From: Acinetobacter kyonggiensis
GTDB taxonomy: Bacteria > Pseudomonadota > Gammaproteobacteria > Pseudomonadales > Moraxellaceae
NCBI RefSeq assembly: GCF_900107285.1
Contig: NZ_FNPK01000001.1
Location: 1-64,000, forward strand
Length of the DNA stretch: 64,000 nucleotides
Direction: 5' to 3'
The notes below the pieces were generated by a model. It saw only the letters and a list, made by a program, of their open reading frames with translations, was not told the origin of the DNA and ran no database searches. Made by a program: the position numbers and the translations under genes. Every line of letters begins with the position of its first letter. The first letter of the stretch is position 1. This document shows, piece by piece, positions 18,224 to 28,384 of this stretch.

Positions 18224-19744
18224 TTAATAGATAAATTGTTCCGACTGAATATTCAATTCAATATCCCAATGCTTGAACTGCACTTGCTCATCATGCAAGT
18301 CGGCCACAAGCAAAGGCCATTGTTTGGCATCGCCAGAAACGCTGAGTTGCCATTGTTGCTCATTGCCAACACTTAATTCAATGGCAGGAAGCATCTCATC
18401 GCTACGACTATGATTAAGTAAAACTGCAAGACGAAGCAATAGACAAAGATAAACTAATTTGCTACCCCCCACCTTAATTACATCCACCCGACTGTCACTG
18501 CGTAACTTACGACGATGATGTGCGACTAAATGTGAAAGATGGTTTTGATCAATTTGCGAGAAACCAGCAATATCCGAATGTTGCAATAAATAAGCACCAT
18601 GACGATGATAACCCCCATGACTAATGGCCAAACCAATTTCATGCAAATATGCAGCGCGGCGCAGCAAATCACTATCTTCAGTGTTTAAATTCAATATCTT
18701 AGCAACACCATCAAATAAATCTTGGGCGGTTTTTACCACACGTTCAGCTTGTTTAGGGTCGGCATTATAACGCCCCATTAAAGCTTGAACACTTCGATCT
18801 CGGATATCTTCATGTTGGAAACGACCCAACAGGTCATACATTACACCTTCACGCAATGCACCATCGGAATAGACTAATTTATCAAGTTCAAGCACATCAA
18901 ACACAGCATATAAAATGGCAACCCCAGCTGGCAAAACTGCTCGACGGTCTTCTTTTAAGCCATCAAAATCAACTTCAGAAATATCTTTAAATTTAAGTAA
19001 CTTTTCTTTGAGCTTTTCTAAGCCTTCACGGGTTAAATTTTCTTGCTCATCGCTCCAGCCCATATTAATGGTAATTTGACGACACGCTTTAATCGTGCCG
19101 CTTGAGCCGACAACTGTATCCCAACCGGCTGTTTTATAGGTATTGGCAATACCTGAAAGCTCTTTACGCGCAGCAACAACCGCTTTATCAAAATTTTTCT
19201 GATTAATTTCGCCATCACTAAAATAGGCTTTGGTAAAAGCAACACAGCCCATTTGTAAAGATTCAGTATGAATCGGTTCAAACTCTTCGCCAATAATCAG
19301 CTCGGTAGAGCCACCACCAATGTCGATCACCAAACGACGACCACTATTCGCCATGGTGTGCGACACACCCAAATAAATCAGACGCGCCTCTTCACGACCG
19401 GCAATAATTTCAATCGGTTTAGGTAAAATTTCTGCCGCTTTTTGAATAAATTCATGCCCATTTTTGGCCTGACGTAAAGCATTGGTCGCCACAATTCGCA
19501 TACGATTGGCTTGTACTGAACTTAAACGCCCGACAAAACGCGCAAGACAGGCTAAGCCACGCTGCTGAGCGGCTTCAGTTAGGTTTTTATTTTCATCCAG
19601 ACCAGCTGCCAATTGTACTTTTTCTGACATTGAAGCCACTTTTTTAACTTCGCCATGATCTACACGTGCAATCGCAAGGTGAAAACTGTTCGACCCCATA
19701 TCGATGGCAGCAAGTAACTCTTCATCAATCAAAAAATCAGACAT
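18224..19744 (-). CDS. ppx: Exopolyphosphatase (Ppx/GppA family)
   Basis: Ppx releases phosphate from the ends of inorganic polyphosphate. The 506-aa protein has the ASKHA-fold phosphate-binding motifs IDMGSNSFHLAIA near the N-terminus and VIDIGGGSTELIIGE around residue 145. An HD-like C-terminal domain follows from about 310 (AAYLHEIGLAISHGGYHRHG). The length fits Ppx (513 aa in E. coli) and the related GppA (494 aa); the lack of a neighbouring gppA or ppk does not settle the branch. It is transcribed away from trxA. The accA gene follows 50 bp after its stop. Confidence 0.88.
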   Translation of the reverse strand: MSDFLIDEELLAAIDMGSNSFHLAIARVDHGEVKKVASMSEKVQLAAGLDENKNLTEAAQQRGLACLARFVGRLSSVQANRMRIVATNALRQAKNGHEFIQKAAEILPKPIEIIAGREEARLIYLGVSHTMANSGRRLVIDIGGGSTELIIGEEFEPIHTESLQMGCVAFTKAYFSDGEINQKNFDKAVVAARKELSGIANTYKTAGWDTVVGSSGTIKACRQITINMGWSDEQENLTREGLEKLKEKLLKFKDISEVDFDGLKEDRRAVLPAGVAILYAVFDVLELDKLVYSDGALREGVMYDLLGRFQHEDIRDRSVQALMGRYNADPKQAERVVKTAQDLFDGVAKILNLNTEDSDLLRRAAYLHEIGLAISHGGYHRHGAYLLQHSDIAGFSQIDQNHLSHLVAHHRRKLRSDSRVDVIKVGGSKLVYLCLLLRLAVLLNHSRSDEMLPAIELSVGNEQQWQLSVSGDAKQWPLLVADLHDEQVQFKHWDIELNIQSEQFIY

Positions 19745-20006
19745 TATTCAAACGAACCTATAAGAATTACGCTTAGAGTAATTCACATACATGCAATTTA
19801 AAAGCCATTTATCAAGACAAATAGAGGAGTTTTTAAATTTTTAATCAAAAGTATAATTGTAGGACACGATGATCAATATCGTGAGCATCAATTAGACAAA
19901 CTCACTATAATGTTTGAAAATTTACATATCGCACTACATAGTTAAACAAGGCTATGTAATACTTATCGTTATAAAACTCTCTTAAAATTTTATTTGGAGC
20001 ATATCC

Positions 20007-20333
20007 ATGTCTGGCAATATCGTAAACACAACTGATGCGAACTTCGAAGCTGACGTTTTACAATCTGACGTTCCTGTACTTGTTGATTTTTGGGCAGGCT
20101 GGTGTGCACCATGTAAAGCGATTGCTCCTGTATTAGAAGTACTTTCTACAGAATTCGAAGGCAAAGTAAAAATTGTTAAAGTTGACGTAACAGCTTGTGA
20201 AGCGACGGCAGTAAACTACAATATCCGTAACATTCCTGCACTCTTGATGTTTAAAAATGGTGAAGTTGTGGCACAACAAGTCGGTGCTGCACCAAAATCT
20301 AAATTAACTGCATTTATTGAAGAAAATATCTAA
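20007..20333 (+). CDS. trxA: Thioredoxin with WCAPC active site
   Basis: Thioredoxin reduces disulfides of cytoplasmic proteins and is recycled by thioredoxin reductase. The 108-aa protein has the classic fold with FWAGWCAPCKAIAP (C33, C36) and the cis-proline loop NIRNIPALLMF (P77). Most thioredoxins have WCGPC; here the glycine between the cysteines is alanine, a change I recall as usual for Acinetobacter TrxA. A GGAG ribosome binding site lies eight bases before the ATG. A terminator follows, and rho lies downstream, the same trxA-rho order as in E. coli. Confidence 0.96.
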   Translation: MSGNIVNTTDANFEADVLQSDVPVLVDFWAGWCAPCKAIAPVLEVLSTEFEGKVKIVKVDVTACEATAVNYNIRNIPALLMFKNGEVVAQQVGAAPKSKLTAFIEENI

Positions 20334-20356
20334 TTCAAAACAATGTCATTTAATGC

Positions 20357-20388
20357 AATACGCTATCTTAGGGTAGCGTATTTTTTTC
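20357..20388 (+). terminator. Rho-independent terminator of trxA
   Basis: An ATACGCTA/TAGCGTAT stem followed by seven T residues lies 24 bp past the trxA stop. It should separate trxA from rho. Confidence 0.87.
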
Positions 20389-20662
20389 GTCTATAAATTG
20401 ACAAAAAGCTTATTTACTCTTATATTACATGTTCAAGGAATAAAGGATTTTCCAATCCAGCGTTTTCTTACAAGACACAACACATAAGATCGCCGCTCGG
20501 CAACATATATTGTTTTTACACTTTTTTCTTCGAAACAATGAATCAGACCTCTGAATTGTTATTGTGCAAATACAATTACGTTATTTTTATTGCGTGCAAG
20601 CGGCTGAATGTTGCTCCCTTTTCCCATCTGTATTCCAGAATTTTGATTCTATCTGACCACCT
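20389..20662 (+). promoter_or_regulatory. Probable promoter and long leader region of rho
   Basis: There are 274 bp between the trxA terminator and the rho start with no reading frame worth calling. In enterobacteria, rho is autoregulated by Rho-dependent termination in its leader, and a C-rich, weakly structured stretch (about 20584-20640) just before the start codon would suit that. Autoregulation here is inference; no specific promoter was identified. Confidence 0.4.
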
Positions 20663-21931
20663 ATGAATTTAACTGAACTCAAGAAAAAACCGATTGGCGA
20701 ACTCATCAAGATTGCTGAGTTTATGGGCCTAGAAGGAATGGCGCGTAACCGTAAACAAGACATCATTTTTGCCATTTTAAAGCGCCATGCAATGAATGGC
20801 GAAGAAATCTTTGGTGATGGTGTTCTCGAAATTCTATCTGATGGTTTTGGTTTCCTACGCTCTGCAGCAGGCTCTTATCTTGCTGGTCCTGACGATATTT
20901 ATGTCAGCCCATCTCAAATTCGTCGCTTTAACTTACGTACTGGCGATACTATTACAGGAACAATTCGCCCACCGAAAGAAGGCGAACGTTATTTTGCTTT
21001 ATTAAAAGTGAATCAAATTAACTACGACACACCAGAAAATTCACGTAACAAAATTTTATTCGAAAACTTAACGCCATTGTTCCCGACTGAACAATTGATT
21101 ATGGAATTGGGTAACGGTACAACTGAAGATTTAACCGCACGTGTAGTTGACTTGGTTGCACCGATTGGTAAAGGCCAACGTTCAATTATTGTTGCTCCGC
21201 CAAAAGCGGGTAAAACCATGTTGTTACAAAACATCGCTCAATCGATTGTTCGTAACAACCCTGAAGTATTCCTGATTGTACTTTTAATTGACGAACGTCC
21301 TGAAGAAGTAACCGAAATGGAACGTACTGTTCGTGGTGAAGTGGTTGCATCAACATTTGATGAAGCACCTGCACGTCACGTCCAAGTGGCTGAAATGGTG
21401 ATTGAAAAAGCAAAACGCTTGGTTGAACATCGTAAAGATGTCGTGATTTTACTGGACTCTATTACCCGTCTAGCACGTGCTTATAACACCGTTATTCCTT
21501 CTTCTGGTAAGGTTCTGACTGGTGGTTTAGATGCACATGCACTTGAACGTCCAAAACGCTTCTTTGGTGCGGCACGTAATATTGAAGAAGGTGGTTCACT
21601 GACCATTATCTCAACTGCTTTAATTGAAACGGGCAGTAAGATGGATGATGTGATTTACGAAGAATTCAAAGGTACGGGTAACCAAGAAATCACACTTGAT
21701 CGCCGTATTTCTGAAAAACGCGTCTTCCCAGCGATGAATATCAAAAAGTCAGGTACTCGTCGTGAAGAACGCCTCATGAGTGAAGACAATCTACGTAAAG
21801 TATGGATTCTTCGTAAGCTTTTACATCCAATGGATGAATTGGCAGCAATGGAATTCTTATTGGATCGTATGAAAGAAACCAAAACCAATGATGATTTCTT
21901 TGATCAAATGAAACGTAAAGCAACCAGTTAA
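20663..21931 (+). CDS. rho: Transcription termination factor Rho
   Basis: Rho is a hexameric RNA-dependent ATPase that ends transcription of untranslated RNA. The 422-aa protein has the N-terminal Rho-N helical domain (about 1-45), the cold-shock-like RNA-binding domain ([17 protein letters not shown], about 50-120) and the RecA-type motor. The motor shows the P-loop [13 protein letters not shown], Walker [16 protein letters not shown], the Q-loop around [13 protein letters not shown] and the R-loop. The length matches E. coli Rho (419 aa), with no insertion domain. It follows trxA and ends in its own terminator. Confidence 0.98.
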   Translation: MNLTELKKKPIGELIKIAEFMGLEGMARNRKQDIIFAILKRHAMNGEEIFGDGVLEILSDGFGFLRSAAGSYLAGPDDIYVSPSQIRRFNLRTGDTITGTIRPPKEGERYFALLKVNQINYDTPENSRNKILFENLTPLFPTEQLIMELGNGTTEDLTARVVDLVAPIGKGQRSIIVAPPKAGKTMLLQNIAQSIVRNNPEVFLIVLLIDERPEEVTEMERTVRGEVVASTFDEAPARHVQVAEMVIEKAKRLVEHRKDVVILLDSITRLARAYNTVIPSSGKVLTGGLDAHALERPKRFFGAARNIEEGGSLTIISTALIETGSKMDDVIYEEFKGTGNQEITLDRRISEKRVFPAMNIKKSGTRREERLMSEDNLRKVWILRKLLHPMDELAAMEFLLDRMKETKTNDDFFDQMKRKATS

Positions 21932-21948
21932 TATGCAGTTATTTTGAT

Positions 21949-21979
21949 AAAAAGGCTATCTCTAACGATAGCCTTTTTA
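21949..21979 (+). terminator. Rho-independent terminator of rho
   Basis: A stem of AAAAAGGCTATC and GATAGCCTTTTT around a six-base loop starts 17 bp after the rho stop. Confidence 0.9.
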
Positions 21980-22343
21980 TTTGGTTGACTTTACTTACAT
22001 AAAGATACAATTGACTTTTTTCTTTGTAAATTTTTATGCAAGTTTTTGATTATTAAAATAATCAGATAAAAAAAATGATATTTTTTAGCAGGTTATTGAG
22101 TGTTTATCCAATACAAACCCTGCAATTGATTGTTATTTTCTGTTAAAAAATTGCTCAATTTTCAGCTTTTTTTGCATTTTTTAGCTATCGCCTAGTAGTA
22201 ATTAAAAATGCGCAGTGATAGCATATTTGCAGACCAGTTAGACTGCCTCTGCATTGTTACTACCTAAAAAATATTAGGAAGAATAAAAGCACTTAACAGG
22301 CTAACAAAGGTTATTTTTAATCTCATATTTAGAGAGTGATGCC
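21980..22343 (+). promoter_or_regulatory. AT-rich intergenic region upstream of the alanine-rich lipoprotein gene
   Basis: About 360 bp with no reading frame. It contains long A/T runs and presumably the promoter of the lipoprotein gene at 22344, which may be strong. I could not single out one promoter. Confidence 0.35.
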
Positions 22344-22613
22344 ATGTTATTCAAAAAAATCGCTATTGCTGCTGCAGTTGCTACTACTTTAGCTTTCGTT
22401 GGTTGTGCTAAAAAAACTGAAGAAGCTCCTGCTGCTGAAGCTGCTGCTTCTGAAGCTGTAGCTGCTGCTTCTGAAGCTGAAGCTGCTGCTTCTGCTGCTT
22501 CTGTTGCTGCTCCTGCTGCTGAAGCTGCTGCTTCTGTTGCTGCTGATGCTGCTTCTGTAGCTGTTGACGCTGCTGCTGATGCTGCTTCTACAGCTGCTTC
22601 TGCTGCTCACTAA
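22344..22613 (+). CDS. Small alanine-rich lipoprotein
   Basis: The 89-aa protein has a lipoprotein signal peptide (two lysines, hydrophobic core, then FVGC with Cys21). The mature part has 69 residues, of which 38 are alanine, in repeated blocks such as EAAAS, AAASEA and VAADAAS. Nearly all alanines use the GCT codon, giving a GCT/GCA-type tandem look at DNA level. It is probably a helical, outer-membrane-anchored periplasmic protein, perhaps cell-wall spacing like Lpp, but it has no C-terminal lysine for peptidoglycan attachment. It has its own terminator. A serine/arginine-rich frame on the other strand is only a shadow of the repeats. Confidence 0.83.
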   Translation: MLFKKIAIAAAVATTLAFVGCAKKTEEAPAAEAAASEAVAAASEAEAAASAASVAAPAAEAAASVAADAASVAVDAAADAASTAASAAH

Positions 22614-22631
22614 TCTTTAAGATTAGACAGT

Positions 22632-22662
22632 AAAAAAAGAGAGCCATTGGCTCTCTTTTTTT
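22632..22662 (+). terminator. Strong rho-independent terminator of the alanine-rich lipoprotein gene
   Basis: A stem of AAAAAAAGAGAGCC and GGCTCTCTTTTTTT around a three-base loop lies 18 bp past the stop codon. It is long and perfect, as expected for a highly expressed small gene. Confidence 0.92.
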
Positions 22663-22846
22663 ATCACGCTAAAAATATAATCTGAATAAAAACATCATTA
22701 GCATTTATGCTGCGTTCAAAACACTTTTGCAGCGATTCAACATCGCACTTCATAATGATCATTATTCAAAATAATTTTTTCATATTACTCATGTCACTAC
22801 CGCTGTATTTTCTAGAAAAGTAACTGATCAATTAAAATTTAAGTAT

Positions 22847-22870
22847 AAAAAAGCAGATCAATCGATCTGC
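22847..22870 (-). terminator. Terminator of pheST-ihfA overlapping the ihfA stop codon
   Basis: On the minus strand a GCAGATC/GATCTGC hairpin is followed by six T residues. The TGA stop codon of ihfA lies inside the hairpin, so the last codons are part of the terminator stem. Confidence 0.8.
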
Positions 22871-23154
22871 TCATTTCCAACACGCTGTCTAAATTTCTGA
22901 CCAGCACGGAAGGTTACCACACGGCGTGCAGAAATCGGAATTTCTTCACCCGTCTTCGGGTTTCGTCCTGGGCGTTGACGTTTATCACGCAACTCAAAGT
23001 TACCGAAACCTGAAAGTTTAACTTGCTCACCCGAGATTAGCGCTTGGCTAATTTCATCAAAGAATAGCTCGACCATTTGTTTTGCTTCACGACGGTTTAA
23101 ACTCGTGAGCTCACTTAAATGATCAGCCATTTCTGCTTTTGTTAATGCTGTCAT
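22858..23154 (-). CDS. ihfA: Integration host factor subunit alpha
   Basis: IHF-alpha pairs with IHF-beta to bend DNA sharply at specific sites in replication, recombination and transcription. The 98-aa protein is a standard HU/IHF fold, with the signature [26 protein letters not shown] on the beta arm, and reads [16 protein letters not shown] at the start, as in other IHF-alpha proteins. Its ATG overlaps the pheT stop by 4 bp (ATGA), so it is translationally coupled to pheT. This is the usual pheST-ihfA order of gammaproteobacteria. Confidence 0.97.
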   Translation of the reverse strand: MTALTKAEMADHLSELTSLNRREAKQMVELFFDEISQALISGEQVKLSGFGNFELRDKRQRPGRNPKTGEEIPISARRVVTFRAGQKFRQRVGNEQID

Positions 23155-25532
23155 GAAGCCCTCAATGTCGCTTGGTAAGTGTTTTCCAACACTTGTAGGA
23201 TATTGTCCATACCGGATTTGATTTCAGCATCTTCAAGTGTACGGGTTGGATGCTGCCAAAGAATTGCAAATGCTAATGAGCGTTTACCTGCTTCAACACC
23301 TTGTCCAGTGTACACATCGAACAACCAAGTTGAGTCTAAAAGCTCTCCACCCGTTTTTTCGATAAGTTGCTGAATTTCACTAACATTAATCTTATCACTA
23401 ATTAAAAGCGCAATATCACGTCTAACCGATGGAAATCGTGATAATTCTGTAAAATTAGATACATAAGTTTGCAAAACAGCCTGTTGATCGATTTCTGCCA
23501 CCCAAGTGACACCCAAATCTAGCTCATCTTCTAAAGATGGGTGTAAACGACCAAGGTAACCAACAGATTGCCCATTCACTAGAATTTCCGCAGATTGACC
23601 AGGATGTAACCATTCACGCTCTGAACGCACATATTCAACTTCGACGCGACCCGCTGCTAAAATTTCTTCAATCTCACCTTTGAGGTCAAAGAAATCCATC
23701 GGCTGTGCTTTACCATGCCAAGATTCAGCCGTTTTAGCACCAACAGCAATCAGTGCTAAAGTTGGGATTTGTTTTAAGTCATGGATGCTGGTTGCATCTT
23801 GATAATCGAAACGTAAACCCAGCTCAAAGAAACGCACACGGCTTTGCTGACGATTGATATTGTACTGTACACATGGAATCAGGCTAGACAACAAAGTCGA
23901 ACGCATCGCAGCCAATTCACTTGAAATTGGGTTTGCCAACATCAATGGCTTCACATTCGGATTGAGTTGCTTTTCAAGCTTAGCATCGGCGAAGCTAAAA
24001 CTGATTGCTTCTTGATAACCTAAAGTCACCAATGTTTGACGAAGCTGAGGCAGTTCAAACTGATCTTGATGTTTGGCTAATTTCACATCAATTACAGGTA
24101 GACTAATTTGAATGTTGTCATAACCGTGAATACGGGCAACTTCTTCAATCAGGTCTTGATAAATTGCCATATCATAGCGGTGTGATGGCGGAAGAACACT
24201 CCACTCACCTTGTGCTTGGAGCGTCACAATACAACCTAAACGTTGTAGTGCATCCGTAATAAAATCGCTCTCAACGGCATAACCCAACAATTGATCGACT
24301 TGTACTTGTTTAAGTTCAATCGCTTCACGGGTAGGTAAAAGTTCTGGTTTTTCTGCAAGCGTAATCGGACCGAATTCTCCACCCGCTAATGCTGCAATCA
24401 ATTGTGATGCACGATTCATCGCAATGATTGGCAATTCAAAGTCGACACCACGTTCATAACGCTGTGATGCATCGGTATGCAGACCATAGCGACGAGCGCG
24501 ACCTGCAATTGCAAGCGGTGCAAAGAATGCTGATTCTAGGAAAATTTCGGTGGTTTCATCCGTTACAGATGAAGACAAGCCCCCCATAATTCCCGCCATA
24601 GCCAAGGCTTTTTCGTCATCGGCAATGACCATCACATTTTCAGTCAATTCAACTTCTTGTTCATTGAGCAAAACAAGTTTTTCAGCAGCAGTTGCTTGAC
24701 GAACATGGACAGCACCCTGAACTTTAGCAGCATCAAATGCATGTAAGGGTTGACCTAACTCAATCAGCACGTAATTGGTAATATCGACTAAAATACTGTG
24801 CTGACGCATACCTGAGCGAGCTAAGGCTTGTTCCATCCAAGCTGGCGTTGCTGCTTTGGTATTTACATTTTTAATCACACGCCCTAAATAGCGTGGGCAA
24901 CCATCAGTATCAACGACAACTTTTTTCTCATCGCTAATTGTTGCAGCAACCGCTGTAATTGCAGGTTCGGTTACAGCCAACTGATTAATCACCGCAATTT
25001 CACGCGCAATACCACGAATACTGAAACAGTCGCCACGGTTTGGTGTGATGCTAATGTCAATCACGTGATCATCAAGATTGAGATATTCACGGATGTTAAT
25101 ACCCACAGGTGCATCGTTTGGTAGCTCTAACAGACCATCAATTTTATCTTCAAGGTCTATTTCAGATGCACCACACAGCATGCCTTGTGATTCAATACCA
25201 CGAAGTTTGCCTTTTTTGATTTTGAAATCACCCGGTAAAACTGCACCGATGGTTGCAACAGGGGCTTTCATGCCAACACGCACGTTTGGCGCACCACAGA
25301 CAATTTGTAAGGTTTCAGCTGTACCAATATTCACAGTCGTAACACGTAAACGGTCTGCATCTGGATGCTGTTCTACCGTTAAAACTTCACCCACCACCAC
25401 ACCTGTAAAAGGTTTCGCGGCTGGAATCATCTCATCAACTTCTAAACCAAGCATCGTGAGCTGGTCAGATAGCGTTTCGCTATCAACGGCAGGATTGACC
25501 CACGTGCGCAACCAATTTTCGCTAATTTTCAT
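23151..25532 (-). CDS. pheT: Phenylalanine-tRNA ligase subunit beta
   Basis: PheT is the large subunit of the alpha2-beta2 enzyme that charges tRNA-Phe. The 793-aa protein has the EMAP/tRNA-binding domain near the start ([21 protein letters not shown]), the B3/B4 editing domain (about 200-400), the B5 domain and the C-terminal ferredoxin-fold anticodon-binding domain ([14 protein letters not shown]). Its length matches E. coli PheT (795 aa). A 153-bp gap carrying a palindromic repeat element separates it from pheS, whereas the two genes are usually nearly adjacent. Confidence 0.98.
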   Translation of the reverse strand: MKISENWLRTWVNPAVDSETLSDQLTMLGLEVDEMIPAAKPFTGVVVGEVLTVEQHPDADRLRVTTVNIGTAETLQIVCGAPNVRVGMKAPVATIGAVLPGDFKIKKGKLRGIESQGMLCGASEIDLEDKIDGLLELPNDAPVGINIREYLNLDDHVIDISITPNRGDCFSIRGIAREIAVINQLAVTEPAITAVAATISDEKKVVVDTDGCPRYLGRVIKNVNTKAATPAWMEQALARSGMRQHSILVDITNYVLIELGQPLHAFDAAKVQGAVHVRQATAAEKLVLLNEQEVELTENVMVIADDEKALAMAGIMGGLSSSVTDETTEIFLESAFFAPLAIAGRARRYGLHTDASQRYERGVDFELPIIAMNRASQLIAALAGGEFGPITLAEKPELLPTREAIELKQVQVDQLLGYAVESDFITDALQRLGCIVTLQAQGEWSVLPPSHRYDMAIYQDLIEEVARIHGYDNIQISLPVIDVKLAKHQDQFELPQLRQTLVTLGYQEAISFSFADAKLEKQLNPNVKPLMLANPISSELAAMRSTLLSSLIPCVQYNINRQQSRVRFFELGLRFDYQDATSIHDLKQIPTLALIAVGAKTAESWHGKAQPMDFFDLKGEIEEILAAGRVEVEYVRSEREWLHPGQSAEILVNGQSVGYLGRLHPSLEDELDLGVTWVAEIDQQAVLQTYVSNFTELSRFPSVRRDIALLISDKINVSEIQQLIEKTGGELLDSTWLFDVYTGQGVEAGKRSLAFAILWQHPTRTLEDAEIKSGMDNILQVLENTYQATLRAS

Positions 25533-25547
25533 AAATTCAATTTCCTT

Positions 25548-25647
25548 AATCTCCCCCTAACCCCTCTTTATAAAAGAGGGGAAAACCACGTACTCTATTT
25601 TTGACTGTGGAAGTCCCCCTTTCTTAAAGGGGGATTTAGGGGGATTT
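25548..25647. repeat. 100-bp MITE-like palindromic element inside the pheS-pheT operon
   Basis: The element starts AATCTCCCCCTAACCCCTC and ends with the inverse AGGGGGATTT, giving terminal inverted repeats of about 33 bp. Each arm is itself a hairpin (CCCCTCTTTATAAAAGAGGGG on the left, with its last G at 25581, and CCCCCTTTCTTAAAGGGGG on the right). About 34 bp of unrelated sequence lies between the arms. It has no coding capacity. Related structures lie at 8085 and 32405. Any element here is transcribed with pheS-pheT and would fold in the mRNA just upstream of the pheT ribosome binding site. Confidence 0.78.
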
Positions 25648-25685
25648 CTATAAACCTTTAAATTGTTAAATTTGTATTTAAACCA

Positions 25686-26687
<1,002 letters not shown>

Positions 26688-26822
26688 TTAAAAATATAAT
26701 AAAACCCCATATTCTAACAGTTTTTGAACGTATTGATGAAGTTCCCAGTAGAGGAAAATTAGATTAGCATCCGGATTTATAAAAAGGATAAGATAAAGCC
26801 AATATTCATGAGATCAATAACA

Positions 26823-27866
26823 ATGGCTCTCGATCAAATTTGGAAACAACAATTGACTTTAGTGACCTATGGTAATGAGTATCTGAAGCAAAATTTAAGC
26901 TTTAATCATTGGGTACAGCATGCCATTTTTAACCAGCATAACTTGCGTTTCCGTGATCTTTTGTCACAACACCTACTTGCGCAACATTTTCAAGTTTGGC
27001 TAGAAGCACTTAAAAAACTAGGCACACAGCGTATTAGCTTACACAGCTCAAGTCTTTTAAATGATGAAAAAAACCCAAATGCCAATGTAGAACTATTACA
27101 GATACCGCATATTATTATCAGTCATGAACAGCATAAAAAAACCGCATGGATTTTTGGCAAAGAATTAGCAGAATGGTATAACGCTGACCATGACTATGAA
27201 GTGCCTAAACCACAACAAGAACAATGCCGTCAGGAAATATTTTGGCGTTTTGAACTGAATCCAAAACTGGCAAAACGTGTAGATGCTGATTTACAGCAGC
27301 CGAATTGGGATGATATTCAGCTTTATACCGACAATGAATTATTTGACAATAAATTTGCTCAAGGCTTTACGGAACCAGCAAATCGAGATTTTCCTTATTA
27401 CGGCATCAGTCCATCTGACCTAGAGCGTGTCGATAGCTTACCTGTCGCAGAAAGTAAATATCTCCCGTTACTGCCTACCGAGTATCAAGCGGATTATGCA
27501 CATACAACCCTACATCGTTTAGAGGCATTATCAAGCTATATTCAGCACAAACTACAACCCCCCAATCATGCCGATGGCAGTGAGCTTAGCCCTGAAGAAC
27601 AGCTCAATCTGCGCCATTTTTCCCAAAAATTAGATGATTTAACGACAAAGTTTATTGTTAAAGTGGCCAATCATTATCAGTCTGCAAAACTAACCCCAGT
27701 CGAAGTTGCCAATCCTTTAGATGGCGCTCATGCAGCACCCCACACAGCACAAAATTTAAAAACACATCCAGTGCATGCTTCGCAAAAAGTCGGTGCATCG
27801 GGGGTGATTAAACTGATTTTATTAACCATTGTCATTTGTATCTGTGCTTATTATTTTGGACTTTGA
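26823..27866 (+). CDS. Uncharacterised protein with C-terminal membrane anchor
   Basis: I do not recognise this 347-aa protein. It is hydrophilic and rich in glutamine, histidine and aromatic residues up to about residue 320, then ends in one hydrophobic helix (GVIKLILLTIVICICAYYFGL) that runs to the C-terminus, a tail-anchored layout with the bulk in the cytoplasm. There is no signal peptide. The ATG at 26823 (MALDQIW) is preferred; an ATG at 26808 would add five residues. It is divergent from pheS and monocistronic. The AAGGATAAGATAAAG upstream is a distant ribosome-binding-site candidate. It may be lineage-restricted; no function is assigned. Confidence 0.78.
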   Translation: MALDQIWKQQLTLVTYGNEYLKQNLSFNHWVQHAIFNQHNLRFRDLLSQHLLAQHFQVWLEALKKLGTQRISLHSSSLLNDEKNPNANVELLQIPHIIISHEQHKKTAWIFGKELAEWYNADHDYEVPKPQQEQCRQEIFWRFELNPKLAKRVDADLQQPNWDDIQLYTDNELFDNKFAQGFTEPANRDFPYYGISPSDLERVDSLPVAESKYLPLLPTEYQADYAHTTLHRLEALSSYIQHKLQPPNHADGSELSPEEQLNLRHFSQKLDDLTTKFIVKVANHYQSAKLTPVEVANPLDGAHAAPHTAQNLKTHPVHASQKVGASGVIKLILLTIVICICAYYFGL

Positions 27867-28004
27867 TTTTTGATCAAGATTCTAAAATTGATGCTAGGTG
27901 TTTGGAAAACGCAAACTCAGCATACGCGCTGTAAGATGCTTTAAATTAAGATGCTTTAAATCAATCGCTAGACATCCACAAAAAAGCACTGCTTATTTGC
28001 AGTA

Positions 28005-28044
28005 ATGCCAGTCAGTTAAGAAATTGACTGGCATTTTATTTTTT
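28005..28044 (+). terminator. Terminator for the tail-anchored protein gene
   Basis: ATGCCAGTCA (28005-28014) pairs with TGACTGGCAT (28025-28034) and is followed by TTTATTTTTT. It lies 139 bp after the stop codon at 27866 and overlaps the left terminal repeat of the 344-bp segment. Confidence 0.7.
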
Positions 28045-28060
28045 AAATTCATGATGTTAT

Positions 28061-28255
28061 TTAATACGCGGAAACGTCATCCGCAACTGTTCGAGGCAAG
28101 ATTACTTTGGAAAAGTACAGTTTCTGCGACTTATTAATCAATAAAAGGTATTTGGCGAGTTTTGCGGCATGACAAATGCCTTTGATTACTTTGGGCTTAT
28201 CCAAAGTAATAGGTGAGCTCCAAGTATTTGATTTAAAAATATAAGACTCCGTCAT
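28061..28255 (-). CDS. Doubtful 64-aa reading frame or gene remnant inside the inverted-repeat segment
   Basis: The frame encodes 64 residues, basic in the middle, with LAKYLLLINKSQKLYFSKVILPR near the end. That segment faintly recalls the C-terminal strand-strand pattern of YcxB-like proteins, which would make it a remnant of a larger gene. There is no ribosome binding site before the ATG at 28255. It is listed because it is the only frame in the 518-bp gap; it may not be expressed. Confidence 0.2.
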   Translation of the reverse strand: MTESYIFKSNTWSSPITLDKPKVIKGICHAAKLAKYLLLINKSQKLYFSKVILPRTVADDVSAY

Positions 28256-28384
28256 GAATAACTAAGAACTTTATTTCTCAAATCCTTAACTGAATGGCAT
28301 TACTGCTTATTTGCAGTGCTTTTTATGATGAGGACTGTGGTGTTGTGGTTTCTACATGCAAATCTCAACAGCCCTTAGGTTTTC

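Larger units (their letters stand above)
27981..28324. mobile_element. 344-bp segment with 40-bp terminal inverted repeats (possible non-autonomous element)
   Basis: The left end (27981-28020) and the inverted right end (28285-28324) match at 35 of 40 positions. They share AAAAAGCACTGC, then a 6-bp spacer that is TTATTT on the left and AAATAA on the inverted right, then GCAGTAATGCCA, one mismatch and TCAGTTAAG. Each end is itself a small ACTGC/GCAGT hairpin. The interior holds a perfect 10-bp hairpin (ATTACTTTGG at 28185-28194 with CCAAAGTAAT at 28201-28210). No clear target-site duplication or transposase is present. The mobile nature is inferred from the ends only. Confidence 0.5.

Noticed and set aside
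22389..22610. Serine/arginine-rich open frame on the minus strand
   Set aside because: It is the reverse reading of the GCT-rich alanine repeats of the lipoprotein gene; composition is forced by the repeat and there is no ribosome binding site.
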